Shown piece after piece: positions 10,050-18,530 of a stretch of 64,000 nucleotides of DNA; within the stretch, counting starts at the first letter, position 1; each line of letters opens with the position of its first letter. Under the pieces are notes generated by a model. That model saw nothing but the letters and a program-made list of their open reading frames with translations, did not search any database and was not told the DNA's origin. Source of the stretch: Mycobacterium asiaticum DSM 44297 (GTDB taxonomy: Bacteria; Actinomycetota; Actinomycetes; Mycobacteriales; Mycobacteriaceae); contig NZ_HG964936.1 in the NCBI RefSeq assembly GCF_000613245.1, positions 615,055-679,054 of the forward strand, in the 5' to 3' direction. The position numbers were made by a program, and so were the translations under genes.

Positions 10050-10069
10050 TTTAGCCAACGTAACAAACT
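10050..10069 (-). promoter_or_regulatory. Conserved element upstream of a methyltransferase pair (copy 1)
   Basis: The plus-strand sequence TTTAGCCAACGTAACAAACT matches TTTAGCAAATATAACGAGCT at 30901-30920 in 15 of 20 positions. Each copy begins about 30 bases from the start codon of the first gene of an LCM methyltransferase pair. It may be a shared promoter part or operator. No consensus binding protein is known to me. Confidence 0.45.
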
Positions 10070-10121
10070 TTGGACGGCAAAGTGGCTGCGGGTCGGCCGG
10101 CTTAACGGCAACCTGTAAGCC

Positions 10122-10883
10122 ATGACTCTGGCAGGCAAGCGAGTGCTCATCACTGGGGCTTCATCGGGTGTCGGCGCGGCTCTGGCGAGGGAAGTAGCGG
10201 CGCAGGGGGCGGTGGTGGGCCTGATCGCCCGCCGGGAAGACCGGCTGGCCGACGTCCTTGCCGACTGCCGCGCGACCTCGCCCGAGTCGGTGATGTGGGT
10301 CGCCGACCTCGCGGATGGCGTGGCGGCCAGCCGGTTGGCTTTGCAGGCGTGGCATGCGTTGGGCGGCATCGACGTGTTGGTGAACAACGCGGCGGTGCCG
10401 AAGCGCCGGGCCGTGACTGCGCTCAAACCCGACGAGGTCGAGGGCGTGATGCGGGTGAACTTCTTCGCGCCGATGCGGCTGACGCTGGCGCTACTGCCGC
10501 GCATGCTGGCGCGCCGCTCGGGTGTCGTCGTCAACGTCGCCAGTGTCGCGGGACGACTGGGTATCGTCAACGAATCAGCCTATTGCGCAAGCAAGTTCGC
10601 CCTGTCGGGGTGGAGTGAAACCATGGCGATGGACCTGGCGGGTACCGGCGTCTCGGTGAAGCTGATTCAGTTTGGTCCCGTCGACACCGAGATCTGGGAT
10701 CGTCCAGAAAACGACCCACCCCGCTACCAGGGCCCGAAGCTGGCTCCTGAGGAGGCCGCGGCGGGAATCATCGCGGCGCTGGGCAATGAGCGCTTCGAGC
10801 ACTTTCTGCCTGATCTGAAGGCTGTGGTCGATGCGAAGAACGCGGACCTCGATGCGTTCATCGCCGGCATGGCACAGCAATGA
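10122..10883 (+). CDS. Short-chain dehydrogenase/reductase (SDR)
   Basis: A 253-residue classical SDR. It has the cofactor-binding TGASSGVGAALA motif near residues 10-21, NNAAVP, a serine in the NVASVAG segment, and the catalytic YCASK. An arginine at RREDRL after the second strand suggests NADP(H) preference, which is inference. The substrate is unknown. Its stop overlaps the ATG of the zinc dehydrogenase by 4 bases, so the pair is probably co-translated and may act on the same alcohol/ketone. It marks the left edge of the accessory island. Confidence 0.87.
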   Translation: MTLAGKRVLITGASSGVGAALAREVAAQGAVVGLIARREDRLADVLADCRATSPESVMWVADLADGVAASRLALQAWHALGGIDVLVNNAAVPKRRAVTALKPDEVEGVMRVNFFAPMRLTLALLPRMLARRSGVVVNVASVAGRLGIVNESAYCASKFALSGWSETMAMDLAGTGVSVKLIQFGPVDTEIWDRPENDPPRYQGPKLAPEEAAAGIIAALGNERFEHFLPDLKAVVDAKNADLDAFIAGMAQQ

Positions 10884-12112
10884 GAGCGCTGGTTTACGGG
10901 GTGCCCCCCGGGGACGTCGCGGTTCCCGAGCGCGCGGGTCCGCTGGTACAGAACCTGGCTCGCACCCCCACGGCATTGCGTCATGTGCCGGATCCGGTTC
11001 TGCTACATGAGGATTGGGTGATCACCCGGCCGCTGTTGACTGGCATCTGCGGGTCGGACTCCAAGCAGATTCTGCTGGATTTCGGTGCGGACGATGCCGA
11101 CAACGCCCTGGCCGCGTTCTGCTCGTTCCCGCAGGTGATGGGCCACGAGGTGGTCGCCGAGGTGGTCGAGCTGGGGCCGCAGGCCCGGGGCCTCGAGGCG
11201 GGGCAGCGGGTGGTGCTCAACCCGTGGCTGTCCTGCGGGCCCCGTGGCATCGCCCCGGCCTGTCCCGCCTGTGACAGCGGAGACTACAGCCTGTGCTGGA
11301 GCTTCACCGACGGTGACATCAAGCCCGGGATTCACACCGGGGTGTCGGCCGATGTCACCGGCGGATACGCCGAGTTGATGCCGGCACACGACAGCATGCT
11401 CTTTCCCGTTCCGGATTCGATGCCGGACGAGGCCGCGGTGTTCGCCGACCCGTTCTCGGTGTCCCTGCATGCGATCACCCGCCATCCGCCGCCCCGTTCG
11501 GGTCGGGCTTTGGTATACGGCGCCGGTTCGCTCGGCTTATGCGCGGTTGCCATCCTGCGCGCCCTGTACCCGGATGTGGCGGTGGCGGTAGTGGCACGGT
11601 TCGAAGCTCAGGCCGAGCTGGCCCGACGGTTCGGTGCCGCCAAAGTGCTTGCGCACGAACCGCGGTCGGCTCTCATAGAGGAGCTCGTGGCCTGGGGCGG
11701 CGGCCGGTTACGCCAGCCGTTACTGGGCTTGCCGATGGCCTATCCCGGTGCCGTCGACGTCGTCTACGACACGGTCGGCAAGCCGGAGACGTTCGAGGTC
11801 GGGGTGCGGGTGTTGCGGGCCCGGGGGACGCTGGTCAAGGCCGGGGTGCATGCGCCCGGCCGGTGGGAGTGGAGCCCGCTGTATTTCAAGGAGATCAGCT
11901 GGGTCGGCTCCAACGCCTTCGGCGTCGAGGAAGTCGACGGTCGGCGCGAGCATGCCATCGAGCACTACCTCGATCTGGTGTCGGCGGGCCGCATCGATCT
12001 GCGGCCCATGCTCACGCATACCTTCCGGTTGGAGCAGTGGCGGGAGGCATTTCTGGCAATAGCCGACCAGGGCGCGAGCGGCGCGGTCAAGGTGGCGATC
12101 GACCAGCGTTGA
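10880..12112 (+). CDS. Zinc-dependent alcohol dehydrogenase-like protein (MDR family)
   Basis: A 410-residue medium-chain dehydrogenase. Catalytic-zinc ligands are visible in TGICGSDSKQ (Cys) and MGHEVVAEVVELG (His-Glu). A structural zinc cluster is suggested by several cysteines in LSCGPRGIAPACPACDSG followed by YSLC. The nucleotide-binding loop is VYGAGSLGLCAVAIL. It overlaps the SDR by 4 bases. The N-terminal 45 residues are longer than in typical ADHs. The substrate is not evident. Confidence 0.85.
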   Translation: MRALVYGVPPGDVAVPERAGPLVQNLARTPTALRHVPDPVLLHEDWVITRPLLTGICGSDSKQILLDFGADDADNALAAFCSFPQVMGHEVVAEVVELGPQARGLEAGQRVVLNPWLSCGPRGIAPACPACDSGDYSLCWSFTDGDIKPGIHTGVSADVTGGYAELMPAHDSMLFPVPDSMPDEAAVFADPFSVSLHAITRHPPPRSGRALVYGAGSLGLCAVAILRALYPDVAVAVVARFEAQAELARRFGAAKVLAHEPRSALIEELVAWGGGRLRQPLLGLPMAYPGAVDVVYDTVGKPETFEVGVRVLRARGTLVKAGVHAPGRWEWSPLYFKEISWVGSNAFGVEEVDGRREHAIEHYLDLVSAGRIDLRPMLTHTFRLEQWREAFLAIADQGASGAVKVAIDQR

Positions 12113-12123
12113 GCGCCCCACAC

Positions 12124-12180
12124 CCGCACGAGCGTGCATGCAATGCCGCTGGCTGCGGCGTGTCGCTGACCAGCTGCGCA
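12124..12180. repeat. Intergenic repeat, GCGGCGTGTCGC family (copy 1)
   Basis: The gap between the convergent dehydrogenase and methyltransferase genes contains GCGGCGTGTCGC at 12155-12166, followed by a TGCGCACACTCG-like partner, and a short hairpin GCCGC-TGGCT-GCGGC. The same 12-mer occurs at 25093-25104, and 11 of its bases occur at 62384-62394, both also intergenic. It is probably a dispersed repeat or bidirectional transcription end signal. Confidence 0.4.
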
Positions 12181-12196
12181 CACTCGCGGCCGGAAG

Positions 12197-12850
12197 TTAC
12201 GCCGGACGCGTCGCCTGGTAGTAGCTCAGCTGCCCGACGATCCGTTGTCGGTGGCTGGCGAGTTCGGTGCAGTCGAATCCCGCGTCGCGCAGCAACCGCG
12301 GGATCGCGTCGCCGAAGTTGCCGGCCGCGTGACGGTTGCGCCGTATCAGCCGCGACATCACGCCTGGGCTGTGCGCGTCGCCGCCGATGTCCACCAGGTG
12401 CAGCCGGCCGCCGGGACGCAACACCCGGTAGATCTCTGCGGCCGCGGCGGTCTTTGCCTCACTGTCCAGATGGTGCAGCATCATCGACGACAGCACCCGG
12501 TCGAACTCGCCGTCGGCATAGGGGAGGCGTTGGGCATAGCCCTGTTCGAAGCGAATCCCGCTCAGCCCCGCGGCTTTTCGCTTCGCCGCTTCCAGTATCC
12601 GTGGGTCGGGATCGGAGCCGATGACGTCCGCCGAGGGGCGAGCACGCTTGACTTCCAGCGCCAGATTGCCGGTCCCGCAACCGATTTCCAATACTCGGTG
12701 ACCGTCCGCGATATCGGCTTGGGTGACGAGTCGCTGGTAGACGCTCTTGAAACCCATCAGGCGCGCGATCAGGTCGTAGGCCGGCAGGAACGCGTCGTGT
12801 CCGGTGGCCGGCAGGTAGTCATGCGGATGATGTTTGGTCATACCTTCCAT
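12197..12850 (-). CDS. Class I SAM-dependent methyltransferase
   Basis: A 217-residue Rossmann methyltransferase with motif I HRVLEIGCGTGNLALEV near residues 50-66, the acidic loop IGSDPDP, LPYADGEFDRVLSSMMLHHL and LRPGGRLHLVDIGG. The pattern is that of UbiE/arsenite-type small-molecule methyltransferases, without the extra cysteines expected for arsenite methylation. The start is ATG 12850 (ATG 12841 is also possible). It is divergent from an AraC regulator that may control it, with 65 bases between. Confidence 0.82.
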   Translation of the reverse strand: MEGMTKHHPHDYLPATGHDAFLPAYDLIARLMGFKSVYQRLVTQADIADGHRVLEIGCGTGNLALEVKRARPSADVIGSDPDPRILEAAKRKAAGLSGIRFEQGYAQRLPYADGEFDRVLSSMMLHHLDSEAKTAAAAEIYRVLRPGGRLHLVDIGGDAHSPGVMSRLIRRNRHAAGNFGDAIPRLLRDAGFDCTELASHRQRIVGQLSYYQATRPA

Positions 12851-12902
12851 GCTGAGCCACTGTTCGACTGACCAATTGGGTGATCGTCGTCAAAATTAGG
12901 AC

Positions 12903-12908
12903 TATTTT
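12903..12908 (+). promoter_or_regulatory. Candidate -10 element for leaderless araC-type gene
   Basis: TATTTT (matching TANNNT) is followed by 7 bases and then the GTG at 12916. This spacing puts the transcription start on the start codon, the arrangement of mycobacterial leaderless messages. A CCAATTGG palindrome at 12872-12879 lies upstream between the divergent genes and may be an operator. Confidence 0.45.
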
Positions 12909-12915
12909 TGGCCAT

Positions 12916-13773
12916 GTGACTCAACCGGCCCGACTTGTCCAGCACCGCGGCGGCGTACCCGTTTATCGGTATCGGACCGGCCCAGACACTCCTCCGGTGT
13001 CGGTCGCCCGGCACGACGAACTCGTCGAACCCCGGCCGCACATCCACGACTTTCCCGCGCTCTGGTACGTCGGCCCCACGGGAATGGTGTACGTGGCAGC
13101 GCCAGGCAAGGTGCTGGATCCAAGCCAGGTGGTTCCCGCGGAAGACGGGGTCGCGGTGTTCTTCGACCCGGCCGCGCTTGGCGAGGATGCGCGGTCTCTG
13201 TGGCCGGCGTGGCAAACCCACCCGCTACTTTTCCCATTCCTGCACGGGCAGTCGGGTGGCGTGCTGGCGCTGGAAGTGCCGGTGGCCCGGCGAACGGCGT
13301 GGGATGTCACGATCCGATCGATTGAAACGGAGTTGACCGAGCGTCGGCCGGGCTATCGGCAGGCCGCGCTGGCGCATTTGACCCTGCTGTTAATCGAACT
13401 GGCGCGGCTGGCCCGCGACGTTGTGGCCGATCTGCGGCGTAGCGGGGAGCCGCTGCTGGCGGAGGTGTTCGAGGTGATCGACCGGCGTCACGGTGAGCCG
13501 CTATCGCTGCGCGACGTCGCCGGTGAGGTGGGCATGACACCCGGACACCTCACCACGGTGGTGCGCCGTCGCACCGGACGCACGGTGCAGGAGTGGATCA
13601 TCGAACGCCGGATGGCCGAAGCGCGCGAACTGTTGACGGAGACCGATCTTCCCGTCGGTGAGGTGGCCAGGCGGGTCGGCATCGTCGATCCCGGGTATTT
13701 CAGTCGATTGTTCAGCCGGACCCACGGAGGCTCGCCCCGCCAGTGGCGTGCGCGGCAAGCGCGGGATGGGTGA
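12916..13773 (+). CDS. AraC-family transcriptional regulator
   Basis: The 285-residue protein (from GTG 12916) has an N-terminal cupin-like sensor region (RPHIHDFPALWYVGPTGMVYV) and a C-terminal double helix-turn-helix. The HTH region includes LSLRDVAGEVGMTPGHLTTVVRR, VQEWIIERRMAEARELL and VARRVGIVDPGYFSRLFSRTHG, the canonical AraC signature. The start was picked from the TATTTT-N7-GTG leaderless arrangement. A GTG at 12880 would add 12 residues. It is divergent from the class I methyltransferase, its likely target. Confidence 0.85.
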   Translation: MTQPARLVQHRGGVPVYRYRTGPDTPPVSVARHDELVEPRPHIHDFPALWYVGPTGMVYVAAPGKVLDPSQVVPAEDGVAVFFDPAALGEDARSLWPAWQTHPLLFPFLHGQSGGVLALEVPVARRTAWDVTIRSIETELTERRPGYRQAALAHLTLLLIELARLARDVVADLRRSGEPLLAEVFEVIDRRHGEPLSLRDVAGEVGMTPGHLTTVVRRRTGRTVQEWIIERRMAEARELLTETDLPVGEVARRVGIVDPGYFSRLFSRTHGGSPRQWRARQARDG

Positions 13774-13849
13774 TCTCACCGCCGAGTGTGAATACCTCGA
13801 CGCGTCCGCCGCGTGTCGCGTCGGGAGTTTCACCTTCGGTGCGCGAGGG

Positions 13850-14884
13850 CTAGCTCCGCCGCCCGGCAGAGCCGGTAATCGGCAGGTCGGTCGGGGTGAT
13901 AACACCCGGCGAGGCCTCGCATACGAACGGGATGGCGTTGACCGCCGCGACCGCGGTGCTGTCCATCAACACCGTCATCACGTCCTGGCCGGGGCGGCCG
14001 AACCGGATGATCGCGTCGACGTAGGGTTCGCCGTCGATCACCACGCGGAACCCCTCGGGGTCGGTCCACTGTGGTTCGAGCGCGTCGTCGCTCATGGTCC
14101 AGCAGATGGCCAGCTCCACCATGCCAACGCCACCGGACAAGCCGCGGTAGGTTCGGCGCTGACCACCGACGGTGCCGGCGGCATACTGCGCCCAGCCAAG
14201 GTTCAAGTCTGTTGTCAGAACAGCATTTTCGACAAATGCCTCGGTGCCATCGAGCTCGATGCCCAGCATGGCCGCCACCATGTCCAGCGTCTCGAAGTAC
14301 CCCAGGCCGTAACGTTGCCGGGCAGGGTCGATCGATGACACCCGCTGCCGAGGTGGCTTGCCGAATCCGAGCACCCGCCACGCGTCGTGCACCGGGTAGG
14401 TGGAGCAGTCCAACGTCTCCACCAGCTTGACGTTGCGTACCTGACGGCACGCTCCAGTGAGAAAGCCGGCCAGGACGTTGATGAAGCCCGGTTCGAATCC
14501 GGTCCCCAGAAAGGTCGACCGCCCCTGTTGTGCCGCGGCGTCCAACGCGGCCCGCTCGACTGGGTGGTGGGTGCCGGTGAGGAAGTCGCCGGTGGTGACC
14601 ACGTTGATGCCCCGGCGCAGCAGGTCGGCCACCAGCTCGTAGTCGATGGCGCGCGGCATGTAGCAGACGCAGTCCGGGGCGAGATCGAGCAAGGCCCGCA
14701 CTTCGTCGGTGGCGACGGGGCCAAGCGGCTCGCGGTCCACCAGCTCGCCGATATCACGACCCACCTTGTGCGGGCCGAAAGCATGTACACCGACGACCTC
14801 GATGTCGGCACGGTCGAGCAGCATCTCGAGTGCCCGGCTGCCGATGTTGCCGGTCGACCATTGCACCACCCGGTAGCGCCGCAT
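13850..14884 (-). CDS. Dihydrodipicolinate reductase-like NAD(P)-dependent dehydrogenase
   Basis: The 344-residue protein begins RRYRVVQWSTGNIGSRALEML, an N-terminal Rossmann fold like DapB and 2,4-diaminopentanoate dehydrogenase. The middle (VVTTGDFLTGTHHP, FLGTGFEPGFINVL) is characteristic of this mycobacterial family, which is not true DapB. The substrate is unknown. It is divergent from a TetR gene with a long palindrome between, so it is a probable regulatory target together with the P450. Confidence 0.78.
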   Translation of the reverse strand: MRRYRVVQWSTGNIGSRALEMLLDRADIEVVGVHAFGPHKVGRDIGELVDREPLGPVATDEVRALLDLAPDCVCYMPRAIDYELVADLLRRGINVVTTGDFLTGTHHPVERAALDAAAQQGRSTFLGTGFEPGFINVLAGFLTGACRQVRNVKLVETLDCSTYPVHDAWRVLGFGKPPRQRVSSIDPARQRYGLGYFETLDMVAAMLGIELDGTEAFVENAVLTTDLNLGWAQYAAGTVGGQRRTYRGLSGGVGMVELAICWTMSDDALEPQWTDPEGFRVVIDGEPYVDAIIRFGRPGQDVMTVLMDSTAVAAVNAIPFVCEASPGVITPTDLPITGSAGRRS

Positions 14885-14913
14885 AGCTCACCGTAACCGT
14901 TGACAGCCCTTGT

Positions 14914-14943
14914 CGAACATTGTTCTAATCAGAACGATGTTCG
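14914..14943. promoter_or_regulatory. Long palindrome, probable TetR operator
   Basis: CGAACATTGTTCT (14914-14926) and AGAACGATGTTCG (14931-14943) form 13-base arms with one mismatch and a 4-base spacer. The palindrome lies in the divergent region and covers the ATG (14937) of the TetR gene, so bound repressor would block expression of its own gene and probably the opposite dehydrogenase. Confidence 0.7.
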
Positions 14944-15494
14944 AAACAGGGGTTGCTGAATTGGAAACGCCGGTGCTGCGGTACGGCGCACTGGACCGCG
15001 CGCACCTGACCAAGCACTTGTGGCAGATGGCCAGACGCGTGGGCGTGAAGCAGGTGACGATTCGCGCCCTGGCGGCAGAGGCGGGCACCCGTCCGTCGTC
15101 GGTGTACTACCACGTACGCGACAAACGCGAACTGCTCGACCTGCTGATCGAATCGGTGCTGGCGCAGATCGAAGTGCCTCAGGAAGGTGACTGGGAGTCG
15201 AAACTGGTTGCGCTCTACACCAGCGCCTTCAAGGTACTCGTCGAGGTCCCGGGCATCGCGGGCCTGCTCCAGGAACACCCGCACACCGCCGCGGCCACCG
15301 AGATGGACCGCGCCTCCCGCAGCATATTGCACCAATCCGGCTTGCCGACCGAAGATTTCGAGGCCGCCCATGCCACCCTCTACGTACACCTGCTGGGTTC
15401 GGTGCAGCTCGCGCACCTCGGTGCCCTCGGCGACCGGACGTTCAGCTATGGGTTGCGGGTGATTCTGAACGGACTGCGCAGGGAAATCAAATGA
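14937..15494 (+). CDS. TetR/AcrR-family transcriptional regulator
   Basis: From ATG 14937 the protein has 185 residues. The N-terminal HTH is VTIRALAAEAGTRPSSVYYHVRDKRELLDLLIE. The rest is the all-helical ligand domain (VEVPGIAGLLQEHPHTAAATEM). A TTG at 14910 would extend it by 9 residues, but the ATG lies in the right arm of the palindrome, consistent with tight autoregulation. Its stop overlaps the P450 start by 4 bases, forming a regulator-enzyme operon. Confidence 0.86.
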   Translation: MFETGVAELETPVLRYGALDRAHLTKHLWQMARRVGVKQVTIRALAAEAGTRPSSVYYHVRDKRELLDLLIESVLAQIEVPQEGDWESKLVALYTSAFKVLVEVPGIAGLLQEHPHTAAATEMDRASRSILHQSGLPTEDFEAAHATLYVHLLGSVQLAHLGALGDRTFSYGLRVILNGLRREIK

Positions 15495-16717
15495 CGGAAA
15501 CCACAATCGATCTGGCTCATCCCGAGATTTGGGCGTCGTCCTTTCCGGAGGACCTGTTCGCGCAGTTGCGGGCCCGTACGCCGGTGTTTCATCAGCAACT
15601 CACCACCGACGTCAAGTCGGCCGTGGGCCGCGAGTTCTGGGTGTGCACCAAGCACGCCGACGTGGCCCGGGTGCATCGCGACTATGAATCATTCACCGCC
15701 ACCCGGGGTCCTCTCATCCAGGACGTTCCGCTGTTCGACGCCTACCCGGCCATCGTCAGCCTCGACCCGCCGGATCACACCATTCGCCGACGAGTCATCA
15801 CGCGAGCCTTCACGCCGCGCGCGATAGCCAAGTTAGAGGACGGAATTCGGGCCCGGGCCGCGGCGATGGCCGGCGCGCTGCGAAGCAACGGTGGTGGTGA
15901 GTTCGTCGACCTCGCCGCGGGGCTGCCGATCTCGGTGATCGGTGACATCGTAGGCATCCCCGAGGAGGACCGGCCGCGGGTATTCGGCCTGATCGAGCGG
16001 GTATTGAAGAGCGCCGGGGCGCAGATGTCGGTTCCCGACGGCGAGGAGCTGATGCCGTTCATGGAGCTGTTCCAATACGCCAGCGAGTTGACGGCGCGCA
16101 AGCGGGCACATCCGGTCGACGACATCTGGAGCGCGTTGTGCACGACCGAGATCACCTCAGAGTCGGGCGAGAGCTTCCTGCTGCCGGCCAACGAACTGGA
16201 GATCTTCTTCTTCATCCTCGGCCTGGCCGGCGCCGACACCACCCGAAATGCCTTGTGCGACGGCATCCGCGCCTTCGTGGCCAACCCGGACCAGATCGAA
16301 ATCTATCGGTCCGACCCACAATCGCGTCCCACCGCAGTCGAGGAGGTAATCCGCTATTCCACCCCGATCATCTTCTGGGTGCGGGGGGCCACCAAGGAGG
16401 TGCGGCTCGGGGATGTGTTGATCCCCGAGGGCGCGCGCGTGGTCACGATGCTGCGTTCGGCCAACCGCGACGAGGACGTCTTCGCCGATCCGTACGGCTT
16501 CGACATTCGTCGGGATCCCAACCCGCACCAGTCGTTCGGTGGCGGGGGTGCCCATCATTGCCTGGGTGCGATGCTGGCCCGCGCCGAGGTTCGAGCGGCG
16601 CTGGACGAAATCCTGTTGCACACCAATACGATCGAACTCGGCGAGCCACAACTGCAGCTGCCCAACCTGTGCAACAACATGACGGTTTACGAGTCGCTGC
16701 CGATCGGACTCAGTTAG
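15491..16717 (+). CDS. Cytochrome P450
   Basis: The 408-residue soluble bacterial P450 has the I-helix oxygen-activation motif (GLAGADTTRN, A248-D249-T250-T251), the K-helix EEVIRYSTP (ExxR), and the haem loop SFGGGGAHHCLGAML with thiolate Cys357. It would need a ferredoxin and reductase encoded elsewhere, since none lie nearby. Co-translated with the TetR gene (ATGA overlap), it probably oxidises the ligand sensed by that regulator or a related compound. Its end overlaps the convergent MBL hydrolase gene by 4 bases. The CYP subfamily cannot be assigned here. Confidence 0.93.
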   Translation: MTETTIDLAHPEIWASSFPEDLFAQLRARTPVFHQQLTTDVKSAVGREFWVCTKHADVARVHRDYESFTATRGPLIQDVPLFDAYPAIVSLDPPDHTIRRRVITRAFTPRAIAKLEDGIRARAAAMAGALRSNGGGEFVDLAAGLPISVIGDIVGIPEEDRPRVFGLIERVLKSAGAQMSVPDGEELMPFMELFQYASELTARKRAHPVDDIWSALCTTEITSESGESFLLPANELEIFFFILGLAGADTTRNALCDGIRAFVANPDQIEIYRSDPQSRPTAVEEVIRYSTPIIFWVRGATKEVRLGDVLIPEGARVVTMLRSANRDEDVFADPYGFDIRRDPNPHQSFGGGGAHHCLGAMLARAEVRAALDEILLHTNTIELGEPQLQLPNLCNNMTVYESLPIGLS

Positions 16718-17622
16718 AGCGGTTCTAGGTCCAGCCAGCGGTCGACGTCGAATGCGTCTCCTTGTGCGCGCAGCTTCGCGCCGCCGTGGCCGGGATAGTG
16801 AGCGGGGATGACAGCGGCTCCGGCGTGGACGGATTCGGTGAAGATGCGGTGCCGGGTTTCCGCGGCCGCGGATGCGTCGACGTCAAAGGCGCAGGCGTCG
16901 AAGGGCCGGCGCACCTGCAGGGGGCTGTGGGTGAGGTCGCCGACGAAGATCGCCGGCTCGCCCGCATCCAACCACAGCACCGAGGAACCCGGGGTGTGGC
17001 CGGGCGCAGGCCGCAGCCGCAGCGATGGGCTGATTTGGTAGTCGTCCGTCCACTGGACAAGTTGTCCCGAGCCCTCGATCGGCGAGACGCTGTCCTCGAA
17101 CACCAGGCGGTCAGCTTGCTGGGCGAGTTCCTCCTCCGCGGTGCGCGGCGGGTGTCGGGCCGCACGACCGTCCGGTTCGAAATGCCGGTAATCGAGTGCG
17201 GGCACCAGGTACCGAGCGTTGGGGAACGTCGGGACCCAAACTCCGTTGTCCAGCAAAGTGTTCCACCCCACATGGTCGGAGTGGACGTGGGTGTTGACCA
17301 CCACGTCGACGGCATTTCGGTCGATGCCCGCCTGGTGCAGGGTAGTCAGGAATGCGGTGTTCAGATGCTCCAGCGGCGGCATCTGGGGACGAGTGCGGTC
17401 ATTGCCGACGCCGGTGTCCACCACCACGGTGAGCCCGTCCACTTCGACCACCCAGCTTTGAATCGCGATATGACACTTCCCGGTACCGGGATCGAGGAAA
17501 TCGGGTACCAGCAAATCGGAGTTCTCGTGCCAGCCCGCCGGCGGTGTAGCGGGGAAGACACGGGCGGGCAGGTCGAAGCGCAACTCCACCACCCGCGTGA
17601 GGGTGGCACGGCCGAGGTTCAT
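16714..17622 (-). CDS. MBL-fold metallohydrolase (lactonase-like)
   Basis: From ATG 17622 the protein has 302 residues. The metallo-beta-lactamase signature NTHVHSDHVGWNTLL (HxHxDH) is followed by PGHTPGSSVLWLDAGEPAIFVGDLTH, with the metal-bridging Asp and a late His (IPAHYPGHG). The arrangement resembles the N-acyl-homoserine lactonase/aryl-lactone hydrolase clade. It starts 11 bases after the LysR gene on the same strand, so the two are probably one operon. Confidence 0.82.
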   Translation of the reverse strand: MNLGRATLTRVVELRFDLPARVFPATPPAGWHENSDLLVPDFLDPGTGKCHIAIQSWVVEVDGLTVVVDTGVGNDRTRPQMPPLEHLNTAFLTTLHQAGIDRNAVDVVVNTHVHSDHVGWNTLLDNGVWVPTFPNARYLVPALDYRHFEPDGRAARHPPRTAEEELAQQADRLVFEDSVSPIEGSGQLVQWTDDYQISPSLRLRPAPGHTPGSSVLWLDAGEPAIFVGDLTHSPLQVRRPFDACAFDVDASAAAETRHRIFTESVHAGAAVIPAHYPGHGGAKLRAQGDAFDVDRWLDLEPL

Positions 17623-17633
17623 CGGCACTTATG

Positions 17634-18530
17634 TTATGCGTGTGCGGCCGGATCGATCGTCTGTCCGGCGCACGCCAGCGCGGCCGTGATGAATTCGTCG
17701 CGAGCCGCATCCGCCACCGTGCCGTCCCACGCCAGCACCACCTGGCTGGGCGCGAGGCCGTCAGCCGGCAGCACCCGCAGGTCGGGCCGCCGGTAGGAGT
17801 TCGCCGTCGAGCGGGGCAGCACCGCGAAACCTGCTCGCGCGGCAACCTTTTCGAGCTTCTGCTCGACCCCGCTGACCGATGACTGCACAGCCTGGCGGCG
17901 TAGTTCGGGGCCGGCGACCGCGTACCACTCGGGTACCGATGCCGGGTCTTGCAGCAGACGTCGCGACGCCAGGTCCGCCAGCGATACCGATCGCTGCGCG
18001 GCCAGCGGGTCGTCGGCGGGCAGCACCACGTCGCGGGGTTCGTCCAGCAGCGGCGCGGTCGCCAGTCCGGAAAGGTCGAATGGAGAACGGGCGTAGACCA
18101 CCTGCGCATCGCCGCGGCGGATCACCTCCGCTTGGTCACTCCAGTTCACTGGCAGGATCACCACCCGCCGCGCCGGATCGACCGCCTCGAACGCGCGCGC
18201 CGCCGCGGTCGCCAGCAGGCCGGGCAACACACCGACGGTGACCACGACGGCGGGGGCTTCGGTGCGCGACAGCCGCTGCCGCAATGCCTGGACCTCCGTG
18301 AGCAGGAACCGGCCGTCTTCGAACAGCCGCGACCCGGCGGCGGTCAGCGTGGTGCCACGGGTGTCCCGATTGAGCAACTTGACGCCCAACTCGCGCTCGA
18401 GCGAGCGGATCTGGCGTGACAGCACCGGCTGGGCGATGTGCAGGCGTGCCGCCGCGCGGCCGAAATTGAGTTCCTCCGCCACTGCGACGAAGTAGCGCAG
18501 CTTGCGCATGTCCAGGTCGGCGGAGGTCAT
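17634..18530 (-). CDS. LysR-family transcriptional regulator
   Basis: The 298-residue protein (ATG 18530) has the LysR HTH near residues 8-65: MRKLRYFVAVAEELNFGRAA, LHIAQPVLSRQIRSLERELG. The C-terminal part is a periplasmic-binding-like effector domain. Open frame exists to 18797 but runs into the opposite SDR gene. The start codon lies inside an ATACCC-AAA-GGGTAT dyad that contains the LysR core T-N11-A. It probably controls itself, the MBL gene behind it and the divergent SDR. Confidence 0.88.
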   Translation of the reverse strand: MTSADLDMRKLRYFVAVAEELNFGRAAARLHIAQPVLSRQIRSLERELGVKLLNRDTRGTTLTAAGSRLFEDGRFLLTEVQALRQRLSRTEAPAVVVTVGVLPGLLATAAARAFEAVDPARRVVILPVNWSDQAEVIRRGDAQVVYARSPFDLSGLATAPLLDEPRDVVLPADDPLAAQRSVSLADLASRRLLQDPASVPEWYAVAGPELRRQAVQSSVSGVEQKLEKVAARAGFAVLPRSTANSYRRPDLRVLPADGLAPSQVVLAWDGTVADAARDEFITAALACAGQTIDPAAHA

